From JAQTRU01 sp041645555 (GTDB lineage: Bacteria > Patescibacteriota > Patescibacteriia > Patescibacteriales > JAQTRU01): a stretch of 20,378 nt of DNA. This document shows positions 5,468 to 12,860 of this stretch, piece after piece. A model generated the notes under the pieces. That model was not told the origin of the DNA. It ran no database searches and saw nothing but the letters and a program-made list of their open reading frames with translations. The position numbers and the translations under genes are program-made. The stretch's first letter is position 1, and every line of letters starts with the position of its first letter. The stretch spans positions 1 through 20,378 of the forward strand of contig JBAZPX010000019.1 in the NCBI GenBank assembly GCA_041645555.1, given 5' to 3'.

Positions 5468-7888
5468 ATGAACTCAAACGGAAGCTTTGCGGGTAAAACT
5501 ATTCTTTTAGTCAACACCGGTCCGATCAAAAAGAAATTCATTTTAAAAAAATTAAAAAAAATGGAATTAACCGTGGTCGCCCTGAACAAGGAAAAAAATT
5601 GGGCGGCCGGTTACGTTGACTATTGGGTTTTAGCCGATACTAACAACCACGGCCAGGCGATGGAAGCTCTTGATTCTTTTCTGGCTGCCAACCCGGCCGT
5701 TAAAATCGACGGCATTATCACTTTCTGGGAAGATGATATTTTACTCACTTCTAAAATATCAGACCGGTGGGGACTCATCGGCATCCCTTTTAAAATCGCC
5801 AAAAAGGCCAGAAATAAATACCTATTCAGGGAATTCTGCAAAGAAAATAAAATTAAAGCTCCTCAGTATACTTTGCTAAAATCCAAGGATCTTGATTACG
5901 TAAGCCAGAATTTTAATTTCCCTTTAGTGATCAAACCGGCTTACGGCTCCTCAAGCGCTTTTGTTGTTAAGGTGGAAAATAAAGAAGAACTGGCCGCTAC
6001 TTACAATTACATAAAAAAAAATATTTCCGCCACGACGGAATCGGCCCTATCGGACGGCCTGGAAATACTGGCGGAAGAATATATTGACGGCGAAGAAGTG
6101 GACGTTAATATCATCCTCCAGAACGGGAAAATAAAATTTTCCTCAATCGTGGACAACTACAAAACCGCCGAGCCCTTCTTCGTGGAAACCCAGTGGGCGA
6201 TTCCTTCCCGTCTTCATAAAAACGACCAGCAGGCTTTAACTGAAATGGCGGAAATGATTTTAGAAAAATTAGGCGTCCAGAACGGCTGTATCCATTTCGA
6301 AGCCAAAGTTACCAAAGACGGGCCGGTAGCGATAGAAGCGAACCTCCGAATGGGCGGAGACGAAACTTATTCTTTCACTAAAGAAGCCTGGCAGGTGGAC
6401 TTGATTGAAAATATGGTTAAAGTCGCTTTAGGCGTTTATATAGAAAAAATAAAAAAACCGGAAGTGCCTTATAAATACCTTATCAGCTACGATTTCATCC
6501 CCGAGTATTCCGGCATCTTAGTCAAGCTTGATGTTGATGAAAATATCAAAAAAAACGAACATCTGGAAGAATTGTATATTTTCAAAAAAATCGGCGACCC
6601 GATTTTAGTCCCGCCCGAAGGTTATGAATACATGGGCTGGGTAAGCGTTTCCGGGAATAACCCGCTTGATGCCGAAGATAATCTGAAAAATATCCTTAAA
6701 TACATAAAATATGAAGTGGTAAAATTTGACCCGTCTTCTTCCATCGGCAAAACCTTGCGCCGCAACCGCTTTTCTTCCGCCGCCATGAATAAAGATATTT
6801 TGAAGGGAATGGCTAAAATTGAAAGGATAAAAAGATTTAAGGTGGAAGACCAGCGCAAACTTCATATCGGCGTCGCCTGCAATATTTATCAGGATGAGCA
6901 GGCGGCGGTGGAATCCGATCTGACTTCGGTTGGAAAAAATATAGAAAAAACTTTAAAAGAAAAAGGCTATAAAGTTACCTTTTTTGATTTTAACGATCTG
7001 CCTAAAGCTTTTAATGACTTAAGGAAAAGCAATGTTGACCTAGTCTTTAATGTCTGCGAAAGGATTAACAATTCCAGTTTGCTTGAGCCGCACGTCGCTG
7101 CCATTCTTGACACCCTGCAAATCCCTTACACCGGCTCCAACCCTTTTACCCTGGGTTTATGCATTGATAAAATCCGGGTTAAAAAACTGCTTAATTACCA
7201 CGGCATCCCGACGCCAAAATGGGATTACGCTTATAGCTTAGAAGATAAGATTGACGAAAATTTAAAATATCCCCTAATAATCAAACCGGCTAATTCCGAC
7301 AATTCTATTGGAATAACTAATGATTCGGTGGTCACAGATAAGGAAGGCCTGGAAAGGCAGATAAAAAAAATTACCGAGGAAATGGATCAGCCGGCTTTGG
7401 TGGAAGAATATATTGACGGCGACGAATATGATATTTCCATTTTAGGCAGCGAAGAAGACGATCTGCGGGTCCTGCCCCTGTCGCGTTCCATATTTGATAA
7501 GATGCCGGAGGGCTATTGGCACATTTATCCTTATGATGCAAAATGGACGGATAACCCGGCTTATAAAACTGGCATTACGGTCCAGCGACCGGCCAAAAAT
7601 ATCCCTAAAAAATTGGAGTCTTTAATTACGGAGATATCTCTTGATACCTATAACATTCTGGACTGCCATGATTATGGCCGGGTAGAAGTCCGGGTGGATA
7701 AAAATAATAATCCTTACGTCCTTGAATTAAACCCCAATCCTTCCATAAATATTGGCGACTGCGTTTCGGCCGCAGCGGAATTTATCGGCATGGATTACGC
7801 CGGTTTTTTGGAAGAAATTATCAGAATGGCTATAAGACGATATAAAAACCGGCCGCCGTATTACCACTTGCAGGGAAATTTTATGTAA
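5468..7888 (+). CDS. Tandem ATP-grasp ligase: L-amino-acid-ligase-like half fused to D-Ala-D-Ala-ligase-like half
   Basis: 806 residues, cytosolic. ATP-grasp enzymes join a carboxylate (activated as acyl phosphate) to an amine. The first half (about 10-425) has a pre-ATP-grasp domain, ATP-binding strands PLVIKPAYGSSSAF (152-165) and AEEYIDGEEVDVN (202-214), and metal residues in IHFEAK and EANLRMGGD (290-298). A tail (about 335-415) resembles the LAL_C2 domain of L-amino-acid ligases and carnosine synthase. The second half (about 465-795) resembles D-Ala-D-Ala ligase: FNVCERINNSSLLEPHVAAI, PYTGSNPFT, PLIIKPANSDNSIGI, VEEYIDGDEYD, and metal residues in GRVEVRV and LELNPNPSI. Both active sites look intact, so two successive ligations are plausible. 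Substrates are unknown; the normal peptidoglycan Ddl is a single-domain protein of about 300-350 residues, so this is not simply Ddl. It is monocistronic with strong expression signals. Confidence 0.88.
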   Translation: MNSNGSFAGKTILLVNTGPIKKKFILKKLKKMELTVVALNKEKNWAAGYVDYWVLADTNNHGQAMEALDSFLAANPAVKIDGIITFWEDDILLTSKISDRWGLIGIPFKIAKKARNKYLFREFCKENKIKAPQYTLLKSKDLDYVSQNFNFPLVIKPAYGSSSAFVVKVENKEELAATYNYIKKNISATTESALSDGLEILAEEYIDGEEVDVNIILQNGKIKFSSIVDNYKTAEPFFVETQWAIPSRLHKNDQQALTEMAEMILEKLGVQNGCIHFEAKVTKDGPVAIEANLRMGGDETYSFTKEAWQVDLIENMVKVALGVYIEKIKKPEVPYKYLISYDFIPEYSGILVKLDVDENIKKNEHLEELYIFKKIGDPILVPPEGYEYMGWVSVSGNNPLDAEDNLKNILKYIKYEVVKFDPSSSIGKTLRRNRFSSAAMNKDILKGMAKIERIKRFKVEDQRKLHIGVACNIYQDEQAAVESDLTSVGKNIEKTLKEKGYKVTFFDFNDLPKAFNDLRKSNVDLVFNVCERINNSSLLEPHVAAILDTLQIPYTGSNPFTLGLCIDKIRVKKLLNYHGIPTPKWDYAYSLEDKIDENLKYPLIIKPANSDNSIGITNDSVVTDKEGLERQIKKITEEMDQPALVEEYIDGDEYDISILGSEEDDLRVLPLSRSIFDKMPEGYWHIYPYDAKWTDNPAYKTGITVQRPAKNIPKKLESLITEISLDTYNILDCHDYGRVEVRVDKNNNPYVLELNPNPSINIGDCVSAAAEFIGMDYAGFLEEIIRMAIRRYKNRPPYYHLQGNFM

Positions 7889-7930
7889 ATAAAAGTAGGG
7901 ACAACTCGCGAGTTGTCCCTACTTTTATTT
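7887..7930 (+). terminator. Perfect 44-nt palindromic terminator
   Basis: A perfect palindrome centred between 7908 and 7909 (core GACAACTCGCGAGTTGTC), with 22 bp per arm. It begins inside the stop codon of the ATP-grasp gene and is followed by more T residues. It would fold into a very stable hairpin on either strand. It may also be an extragenic palindrome that was adopted as a terminator. Confidence 0.8.
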
Positions 7931-7937
7931 TTTTATT

Positions 7938-8060
7938 GGTGAAAATTATTTTTTCATCCTTCCCCTCTCCACTTCTAAACTTTTTCGGTATTTAAAAGAC
8001 GACGGCGTGCGATAAGCCGGCCGGCCCGGACGATTGCCGATTTTAGAATGAATTTTCACC
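7938..8060. repeat. Element bounded by 10-bp inverted repeats
   Basis: GGTGAAAATT (7938-7947) and AATTTTCACC (8051-8060) are perfect inverted repeats that bound 123 bp. The interior contains a GC-rich CCGGCCGGCCCGG patch, unlike its surroundings. No coding frame is convincing. It abuts the next repeat. Confidence 0.45.
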
Positions 8061-8162
8061 CCGTTAGAAATTTAAAAATAATATTTTAGCTTTCTAAAAT
8101 AGAAATCCGTTTTACCCCGCTAGAAATCTTGCTATCGCTTCCAATCAAATTTCTAACGGGGT
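8058..8162. repeat. ACCCCGTTAGAAAT palindromic repeat, copy 1
   Basis: Arms ACCCCGTTAGAAATTT (8058-8073) and AAATTTCTAACGGGGT (8147-8162) are perfect 16-bp inverted repeats. A third, degenerate direct copy, ACCCCGCTAGAAATC, lies between them at 8114-8128. It sits just downstream of the mtnP stop. The same unit recurs at 9641-9682 and, diverged, inside the prepilin gene. Confidence 0.8.
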
Positions 8163-8176
8163 TCATAATTAATCAA

Positions 8177-8953
8177 TTAAGAATTCTTGCACCCGCAATT
8201 ATAAAAATCTATTTTGGAAATGGCTTTAACTAAAAGCTTTTTTACCCTATCGGCATTCTGCTCCATTCTTTTCGTTATAATTTCCCAGGTAACCGGCTCC
8301 TCTCCCTCCCGCCAGCAGTCATAATCGGTTGACATAGCGATTGTCTGGTAGCAGATGCCGGCTTCCCGGGCTAAAATCACTTCCGGCACGGTTGACATAT
8401 TAACCGCGTCCGCTCCCCACTGGCGGAATAAATGCGATTCGGCTCTGGTGGAAAAACGCGGCCCCTCAATCGTAATCATCGTCCCCTTAGGATGAAAATT
8501 TAATTTAAGCTCTTCGGCCGATTTTATAAGTAATTGGCACAATTTAGGGCAAAACGGTTCGGCCATAGACGTATGAACCACTTTTTCTTCAAAAAAAGTC
8601 AGAGCCCGGTGTTTGGTGTTATCTATAAACTGATCTATAAAAACAAAATCTCCCGGCTTGATTTCTTCGCGCAAAGAGCCGCAAGCCGTGGTCGCTAAAA
8701 TATGGCTGCAGCCGGCTTCCTTTAAGGCCCAGATATTGGCGCGGAAAGGCACTTTTGTCGGCATAATTGAATGATTTTTTCCGTGGCGGGCAATAATAAC
8801 CACTTCCGTCCCCCCTAATTTTCCAACGGTTAATTTAGAAGATGGCCGGCCGAAATTAGTTTCGACCTCTATTTCCTTAAAATCACTTAATAACCCCGGG
8901 TCGTCTAACCCGGAACCGCCGATTATTCCTATTTTAATTTTTTCTTCTGGCAT
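8177..8953 (-). CDS. mtnP: S-methyl-5'-thioadenosine phosphorylase
   Basis: 258 residues, PNP/MTAP family. It splits methylthioadenosine with phosphate into adenine and 5-methylthioribose-1-phosphate. Visible motifs: phosphate-binding GIIGGSGL (residues 9-16), ARHGKNHS, the TTACGSLR loop, EGPRFSTRAE, the methionine-containing NMSTVPEV, and STDYDCW. The Asp residues of STDYDCW are typical of 6-aminopurine (MTA) specificity, where guanosine/inosine phosphorylases have Asn. A short C-terminal CGC motif is present. It starts 3 nt after the apt stop, with GAGGAGGT inside the end of apt as a distant ribosome binding site. With Apt it forms a complete MTA-to-AMP route. Inosine/guanosine phosphorylase activity is less likely. 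Confidence 0.93.
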   Translation of the reverse strand: MPEEKIKIGIIGGSGLDDPGLLSDFKEIEVETNFGRPSSKLTVGKLGGTEVVIIARHGKNHSIMPTKVPFRANIWALKEAGCSHILATTACGSLREEIKPGDFVFIDQFIDNTKHRALTFFEEKVVHTSMAEPFCPKLCQLLIKSAEELKLNFHPKGTMITIEGPRFSTRAESHLFRQWGADAVNMSTVPEVILAREAGICYQTIAMSTDYDCWREGEEPVTWEIITKRMEQNADRVKKLLVKAISKIDFYNCGCKNS

Positions 8954-8956
8954 AAA

Positions 8957-9505
8957 TTAATGCTTTACCTCCTCACTGTCATAACTTATTAAATAGTTAA
9001 TCCGATAATTTTTTTCTTGTAATTTTTTAAAGCCGGGCAGAAAAGACAAATTAATAATAAAATCAATGCCAATTATTTCCCCGCCCATATTCTCCACCAG
9101 CTCTACGGCCGCCAGCATTGTTCCACCGGTGGCCAAAAGGTCATCCACAATAATTACCCTCTCCCCTTCTTTAATAGTGTCCTCATGCATCTCGATAGTA
9201 TCCTGGCCATATTCTTTTTCATAAGTAACGGCTTTGGTTTTATGGGGCAGTTTCCCTTTTTTGCGCACAATAGAAATCCCGGCCCCAAGCTTATAAGCGA
9301 CCGCGGCCGCCAATAAAAAACCTCGAGCGTCAATGCCGACCACTTTATCGATTTTTTTATCAATATAAAATCCGCTCAACTCATCCACAATTTTTCTAAA
9401 AGCCTCCCCGTCTTCAAATAAAGTCGTGATGTCATAAAATAGAATCCCTTCTTTCGGAAAATTGGGAATTTTTCTGATTTTTTTGTCTAAATAATCTCTG
9501 TCCAT
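8957..9505 (-). CDS. apt: Adenine phosphoribosyltransferase
   Basis: 182 residues, the usual length. It converts adenine and PRPP to AMP in the cytosol. The N-terminal part has IPNFPKEGILFYDITTL, the middle has VVGIDARGFLLAAAVAYKLG and VRKKGKLPHKT, and the PRPP-binding loop VIIVDDLLATGGTM is complete with its two Asp and TGGT. It is the first gene of the apt-mtnP operon; the adenine made by MtnP is its direct substrate. The ATG has no Shine-Dalgarno. Its own promoter lies just upstream, behind a hairpin that separates it from copA. Confidence 0.96.
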   Translation of the reverse strand: MDRDYLDKKIRKIPNFPKEGILFYDITTLFEDGEAFRKIVDELSGFYIDKKIDKVVGIDARGFLLAAAVAYKLGAGISIVRKKGKLPHKTKAVTYEKEYGQDTIEMHEDTIKEGERVIIVDDLLATGGTMLAAVELVENMGGEIIGIDFIINLSFLPGFKKLQEKNYRINYLISYDSEEVKH

Positions 9506-9536
9506 AATTTTTTGTTTTTACAGTTTCCACAAGAAT

Positions 9537-9565
9537 AGTATAAACTAAAACAAAAAATTAAACAA
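9537..9565 (-). promoter_or_regulatory. Promoter of apt-mtnP
   Basis: On the minus strand TTGTTT (complement of 9560-9565), a 17-bp spacer and TATACT (complement of 9537-9542). The -35 is weak and the -10 is good. It touches the hairpin at 9566-9612. Confidence 0.5.
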
Positions 9566-9612
9566 ATCCCCCAACTTTTAAGGTTAAAGGTTAATCTTAA
9601 AAGTTGGGGGAT
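9566..9612 (-). terminator. Hairpin ending the copA transcript
   Basis: Perfect 17-bp arms, ATCCCCCAACTTTTAAG (9566-9582) and its complement (9596-9612), with a 13-nt loop. On the minus strand a T-rich stretch follows (TTTGTTTAATTTTTT), as in a Rho-independent terminator placed about 85 nt past the copA stop. Confidence 0.65.
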
Positions 9613-9640
9613 CGCCGACCATCGCCACTATATTTCCTTT

Positions 9641-9682
9641 ACCCCGTTAGAAATAATGTCCCGCTGGAATTTCTAACGGGGT
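9641..9682. repeat. ACCCCGTTAGAAAT palindromic repeat, copy 2
   Basis: Arms ACCCCGTTAGAAAT (9641-9654) and ATTTCTAACGGGGT (9669-9682) are perfect 14-bp inverted repeats. The loop holds a third partial unit, CCCGCTGGAAT. Read on the plus strand, the right arm plus flank gives codons for L-T-G-F-T-L and then a stop, which mimics a prepilin cleavage site. It lies between the copA stop and its terminator hairpin. Confidence 0.8.
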
Positions 9683-9697
9683 TCACTTTATAACCGT

Positions 9698-12610
9698 TTA
9701 TATACTACTCCACTTCGCAAACGCAATAAACAATGACAAGAAAGCTACGCCCATTATTATCGGCGCGATCAGAGAGATATAATTTCTTTTTTGCGGATGG
9801 AAACGGCGCAGCAGCAACGAATTGCTCACAACCGAAACCGAACTTAAAGCCATGGTCAAGCCCGCTAATTCCGGCTTGAGAATCATCCCTAAGCCGATAA
9901 ACACGCGCGCCGCAATCGGAATTCCAATGACATTGTAGAACAAAGCAAAAAACATATTCTGTTTAATCTTATTCATTGTTTCTCGGCTTAATTTTATGGC
10001 GGTTAGAACATCGCGCAAATCATTTTTGATTATGACGATTCCGCCGGTTTCCATGGCCACATCCGTGCCTCCGCCCATAGCAATTCCTAAATCAGCCTGG
10101 GCTAAAGCCGGAGCGTCGTTGATGCCATCGCCAACCATCGCCACTTTTATCCCCGTCCCTTGTAGCTTTTTTACTTCGTTGGCCTTGTCCTCCGGCAACA
10201 CCTCGGCCAAGACATTTTTAATTCCAACTTGTTTGGCAATAGCTTCAGCCGTTCTTTGATTGTCACCGGTTATCATATAGACTTCAAGGCCGCGTTTCTG
10301 CAATTGTTGCACCGCTTCTATCGTATTGTCTTTCGGGGTATCGGCCACCGCGATTAACCCTAAAATTTCTTTATCCGAAGCTAATATCATTGTTGTTTTT
10401 CCGCCTTCTTCCAGCTTGCGGATTTTACGCTCGGCTTTGCTCGCATCCAAACCGACAACATCGGTAATTAATTTTCGATTGCCAAAAAAGTATTTCTTAT
10501 TTTCAATAACGCCTTCAACGCCATGGCCGGGAATCGCTTTAAAATTATTCGCTTCCGTGAGCGTGATAGATTCTTCTTCCGCATATTTGACTATGGCTTC
10601 CGCCAAAGGGTGCTCGGATAATTTTTCTAAACTGGCGGCAATAGAGACGATCTCTTCCTCATCGCTTGACGATAAACCGACAATATCGGTAACTTCCGGC
10701 TCGCCCTTGGTTAGCGTGCCAGTCTTATCAAATATTATCGCTTTGATTTTGCAAGCCGCCTCTAATGGTTCGCCTCCCTTAATTAACACTCCGTATTCCG
10801 CTCCCTTGCCGGTACCGACTGCTATAGCCGTTGGCGTGGCTAAACCCAAGGCGCACGGGCAGGCGATGACGATAACGGCGGTAAAGGCCATCAAACTGAA
10901 AGCCAAGCTGGCGTTCAAAAGAAAAAACCACGCTAAAAATGTTAAAATAGCCAGAATAATTATGGTTGGAACAAACCAGGCGGAAACTCTGTCGGCAAAA
11001 GCCTGGATGGGCGCTTTTGACCCCTGTGCTTCTTCAATCAGGCGGATAATTTGCGCCAAGGCGGTTTCGCTGCCGATTCTGGTCGCCTTAAATTCAAAAC
11101 TGCCATGCTTATTTATGGTCGCGCCAATTACGGCGTCACCGATATTTTTCTCTACCGGTATGCTTTCGCCGGTAATCATCGATTCATCAACGGATGAATA
11201 TCCTTTAATAATCTCGCCATCAACCGGGATTTTTTCTCCCGGGCGCACCACAATAATATCACCAACCTGAACCTGTTCAATCGGCACATCTATTGTCGCA
11301 TTATTTTTTATAATGCGCGCCGTTTTCGGCTGCAGGCCCATTAACTTTTTTATCGCCTCGGAAGTGCGGCCTTTAGTTTTTGCCTCAAGCCATTTACCAA
11401 GGGTAACAAAAGTAATAAGGAAAGCGGCGGTCTCAAAATACAAATCAGGTATTTTTTCACCCCCCAATCCTATCAGACTCCAATTGCTGATAGCGTAGTT
11501 AAGAAATAAAACTAAACTATAAATATAGGCGGTGCTTGTGCCAATCGCTATCAAGCTGTCCATGTTGAAGGTTTTCATCTTCAGGCTGCTCCACATGCCG
11601 CGATAAAATCCGGCGCCGATTATAAATTGGACCGGCGTCGTGAGCAGAAAAGAAATCACGCCTATAAGCGGCATGATTGATTCGCGGGCCGGCAAAAATT
11701 TAAAGAAATCAAGCAACATGAAATACAGCATCGGCAAGCTTAAAACCAAGCCCCAAATGAACTTTTTTAAATATCCTTTAATTATTTTTTCTCTTCTTAA
11801 TCTTTCCGCTTCCGGCGTATCCGCACCCATTAAATCCGCTTTATAGCCGGCTTTTTTTACAGCATTAATAAGCTGGTCCGTTGTCGCGAGAGCGCGATCA
11901 TATGTTATTCTGGCTTTCTCGGACGCGAAATTCACGTTTACTTCTTTGACGCCGGGAATCTTCTTTAAGCTTCGTTCAATAATCCCCGCGCAGGATGCGC
12001 AATGCATGCCAACAATATTCAGGGCGACGCGTTCTTCACCTCCTTGCCGTGCGGTCGAAGAAGCGTGAGCAGATTCCTCTTTTCCTTTTAAAGGAGAGGG
12101 TTGGGACGGATGCGCATGATAGTCCGCGGAACCGTCCGAAAACACGCTGAACAATTGCCCCAGTTTGGAAGAATTAACCAATTTATCCACAAATAAATCA
12201 ATATCCGGCCTGTTCTTCGGCACCTCAAACTCGCCTCTTTTACGCTGAGTAATTTTCCCCTGAAACGAAGGCCCATCGTTTTTTTGGCCGAACTCGCCAT
12301 CGGCTTCAACCGAAGTTTCTAGCTTAATTTTGAATGGCTCGTCGTCATTTACAGTTTTTTTTTCTACAACCAGGCCATTATTCCGGTCATCCGGTTCCTC
12401 TCCGACTACTTCGGCTTCATATCCGGCCCTTTTAACCGCATCTAATATGGCATTCCTGTCAGTCCCAGATTCTGCCTCAATAATTGCCTCTCCGGTCTGA
12501 TAATTCACCTTGACTGTTTCAACCCCCGCCACCTCCTTTAATTCCAGGCTGATAATTTTTTCGCAAGAAGCGCAGTGCATATCCGAAATTTTTAAAATTA
12601 TTTTTTTCAT
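9698..12610 (-). CDS. copA: Cu(+)-exporting P1B-type ATPase with two HMA domains
   Basis: 970 residues, longer than the usual 750-830. It exports Cu(I) across the cytoplasmic membrane at the cost of ATP. HMA domain 1 has MHCASC at 11-16 and HMA domain 2 at 202-207. Between them is an unusual linker of about 125 residues with no known fold, including a palindrome-encoded stretch. Then follow the membrane helices, the actuator TGES (480-483), CPC (584-586), phosphorylation site DKTGT (628-632), HP (667-668), TGDN (781-784) and GDGINDAP (827-834). YN (892-893) and MALSS (920-924) in the last helices are the markers of Cu(I) specificity. An extra hydrophobic helix ends the protein (about 943-963). 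It is the last gene of the CsoR-controlled operon, 23 nt after the small membrane protein gene. Confidence 0.95.
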   Translation of the reverse strand: MKKIILKISDMHCASCEKIISLELKEVAGVETVKVNYQTGEAIIEAESGTDRNAILDAVKRAGYEAEVVGEEPDDRNNGLVVEKKTVNDDEPFKIKLETSVEADGEFGQKNDGPSFQGKITQRKRGEFEVPKNRPDIDLFVDKLVNSSKLGQLFSVFSDGSADYHAHPSQPSPLKGKEESAHASSTARQGGEERVALNIVGMHCASCAGIIERSLKKIPGVKEVNVNFASEKARITYDRALATTDQLINAVKKAGYKADLMGADTPEAERLRREKIIKGYLKKFIWGLVLSLPMLYFMLLDFFKFLPARESIMPLIGVISFLLTTPVQFIIGAGFYRGMWSSLKMKTFNMDSLIAIGTSTAYIYSLVLFLNYAISNWSLIGLGGEKIPDLYFETAAFLITFVTLGKWLEAKTKGRTSEAIKKLMGLQPKTARIIKNNATIDVPIEQVQVGDIIVVRPGEKIPVDGEIIKGYSSVDESMITGESIPVEKNIGDAVIGATINKHGSFEFKATRIGSETALAQIIRLIEEAQGSKAPIQAFADRVSAWFVPTIIILAILTFLAWFFLLNASLAFSLMAFTAVIVIACPCALGLATPTAIAVGTGKGAEYGVLIKGGEPLEAACKIKAIIFDKTGTLTKGEPEVTDIVGLSSSDEEEIVSIAASLEKLSEHPLAEAIVKYAEEESITLTEANNFKAIPGHGVEGVIENKKYFFGNRKLITDVVGLDASKAERKIRKLEEGGKTTMILASDKEILGLIAVADTPKDNTIEAVQQLQKRGLEVYMITGDNQRTAEAIAKQVGIKNVLAEVLPEDKANEVKKLQGTGIKVAMVGDGINDAPALAQADLGIAMGGGTDVAMETGGIVIIKNDLRDVLTAIKLSRETMNKIKQNMFFALFYNVIGIPIAARVFIGLGMILKPELAGLTMALSSVSVVSNSLLLRRFHPQKRNYISLIAPIIMGVAFLSLFIAFAKWSSI
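12038..12110 (-). repeat. In-frame palindromic insert in the copA linker
   Basis: CCTCTTTTCCTTT and AAAGGAGAGGG (12076-12100) form an imperfect palindrome inside the copA reading frame. The encoded stretch PSQPSPLKGKEESAHASS, and the ARQGGEE after it, looks like translated extragenic repeat rather than conserved protein. The frame stays open. Confidence 0.5.
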
Positions 12611-12633
12611 ATTTTTATTTGATTAATTATTAT

Positions 12634-12858
12634 TTATAAATAAACCCCGAAATTAGAAGCAAGAATAGCTAGGCTCGCATGAATTAAAAAGAAAATCAAA
12701 GTCAAATAAATTATTAGTTTATGATATTTTTGGAAAAAGCATAACAGGTTCTTCTCTTTCAAAAATGTGAAACAACAGCCCGAGAAAGTAAAAACGAAGA
12801 GAATACCGGTTAAAATACCGCTCCAATAAATTAAACTTTTGCCAAAAATTAATGTCAT
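12634..12858 (-). CDS. Small two-helix membrane protein of the copper operon
   Basis: 74 residues; family not recognised. Two hydrophobic helices are visible (about 8-30 and 48-70), joined by a short basic loop. Possible ligands are C28-C29 at the end of helix 1, C40, H46 in the loop and H60 in helix 2. The second helix, with KYHKLIIYLTLIFFLIH, loosely recalls membrane haem- or copper-binding helices, but this is a guess. It starts only 2 nt after the cupredoxin stop, so translational coupling is likely, and copA follows after 23 nt. The tight spacing between two copper genes is the main reason to accept it as real. Confidence 0.72.
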   Translation of the reverse strand: MTLIFGKSLIYWSGILTGILFVFTFSGCCFTFLKEKNLLCFFQKYHKLIIYLTLIFFLIHASLAILASNFGVYL

Positions 12859-12860
12859 TT

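Noticed and set aside
5468..7888. Housekeeping D-Ala-D-Ala ligase (ddl)
   Set aside because: Only the C-terminal half resembles Ddl. The full protein is more than twice the usual size and has a second, L-amino-acid-ligase-like half.
9566..9612. Purine riboswitch upstream of apt
   Set aside because: The hairpin lies upstream of the predicted apt promoter and lacks the three-way junction and conserved loops of purine riboswitches. It fits better as the copA terminator.
10326..11270. A 314-codon open frame on the plus strand opposite copA
   Set aside because: It lies fully antisense to the strongly conserved copA. Its translation is low-complexity (Ser, Ile, Pro, Ala rich) with no family motif, so it is a shadow of copA codon use.
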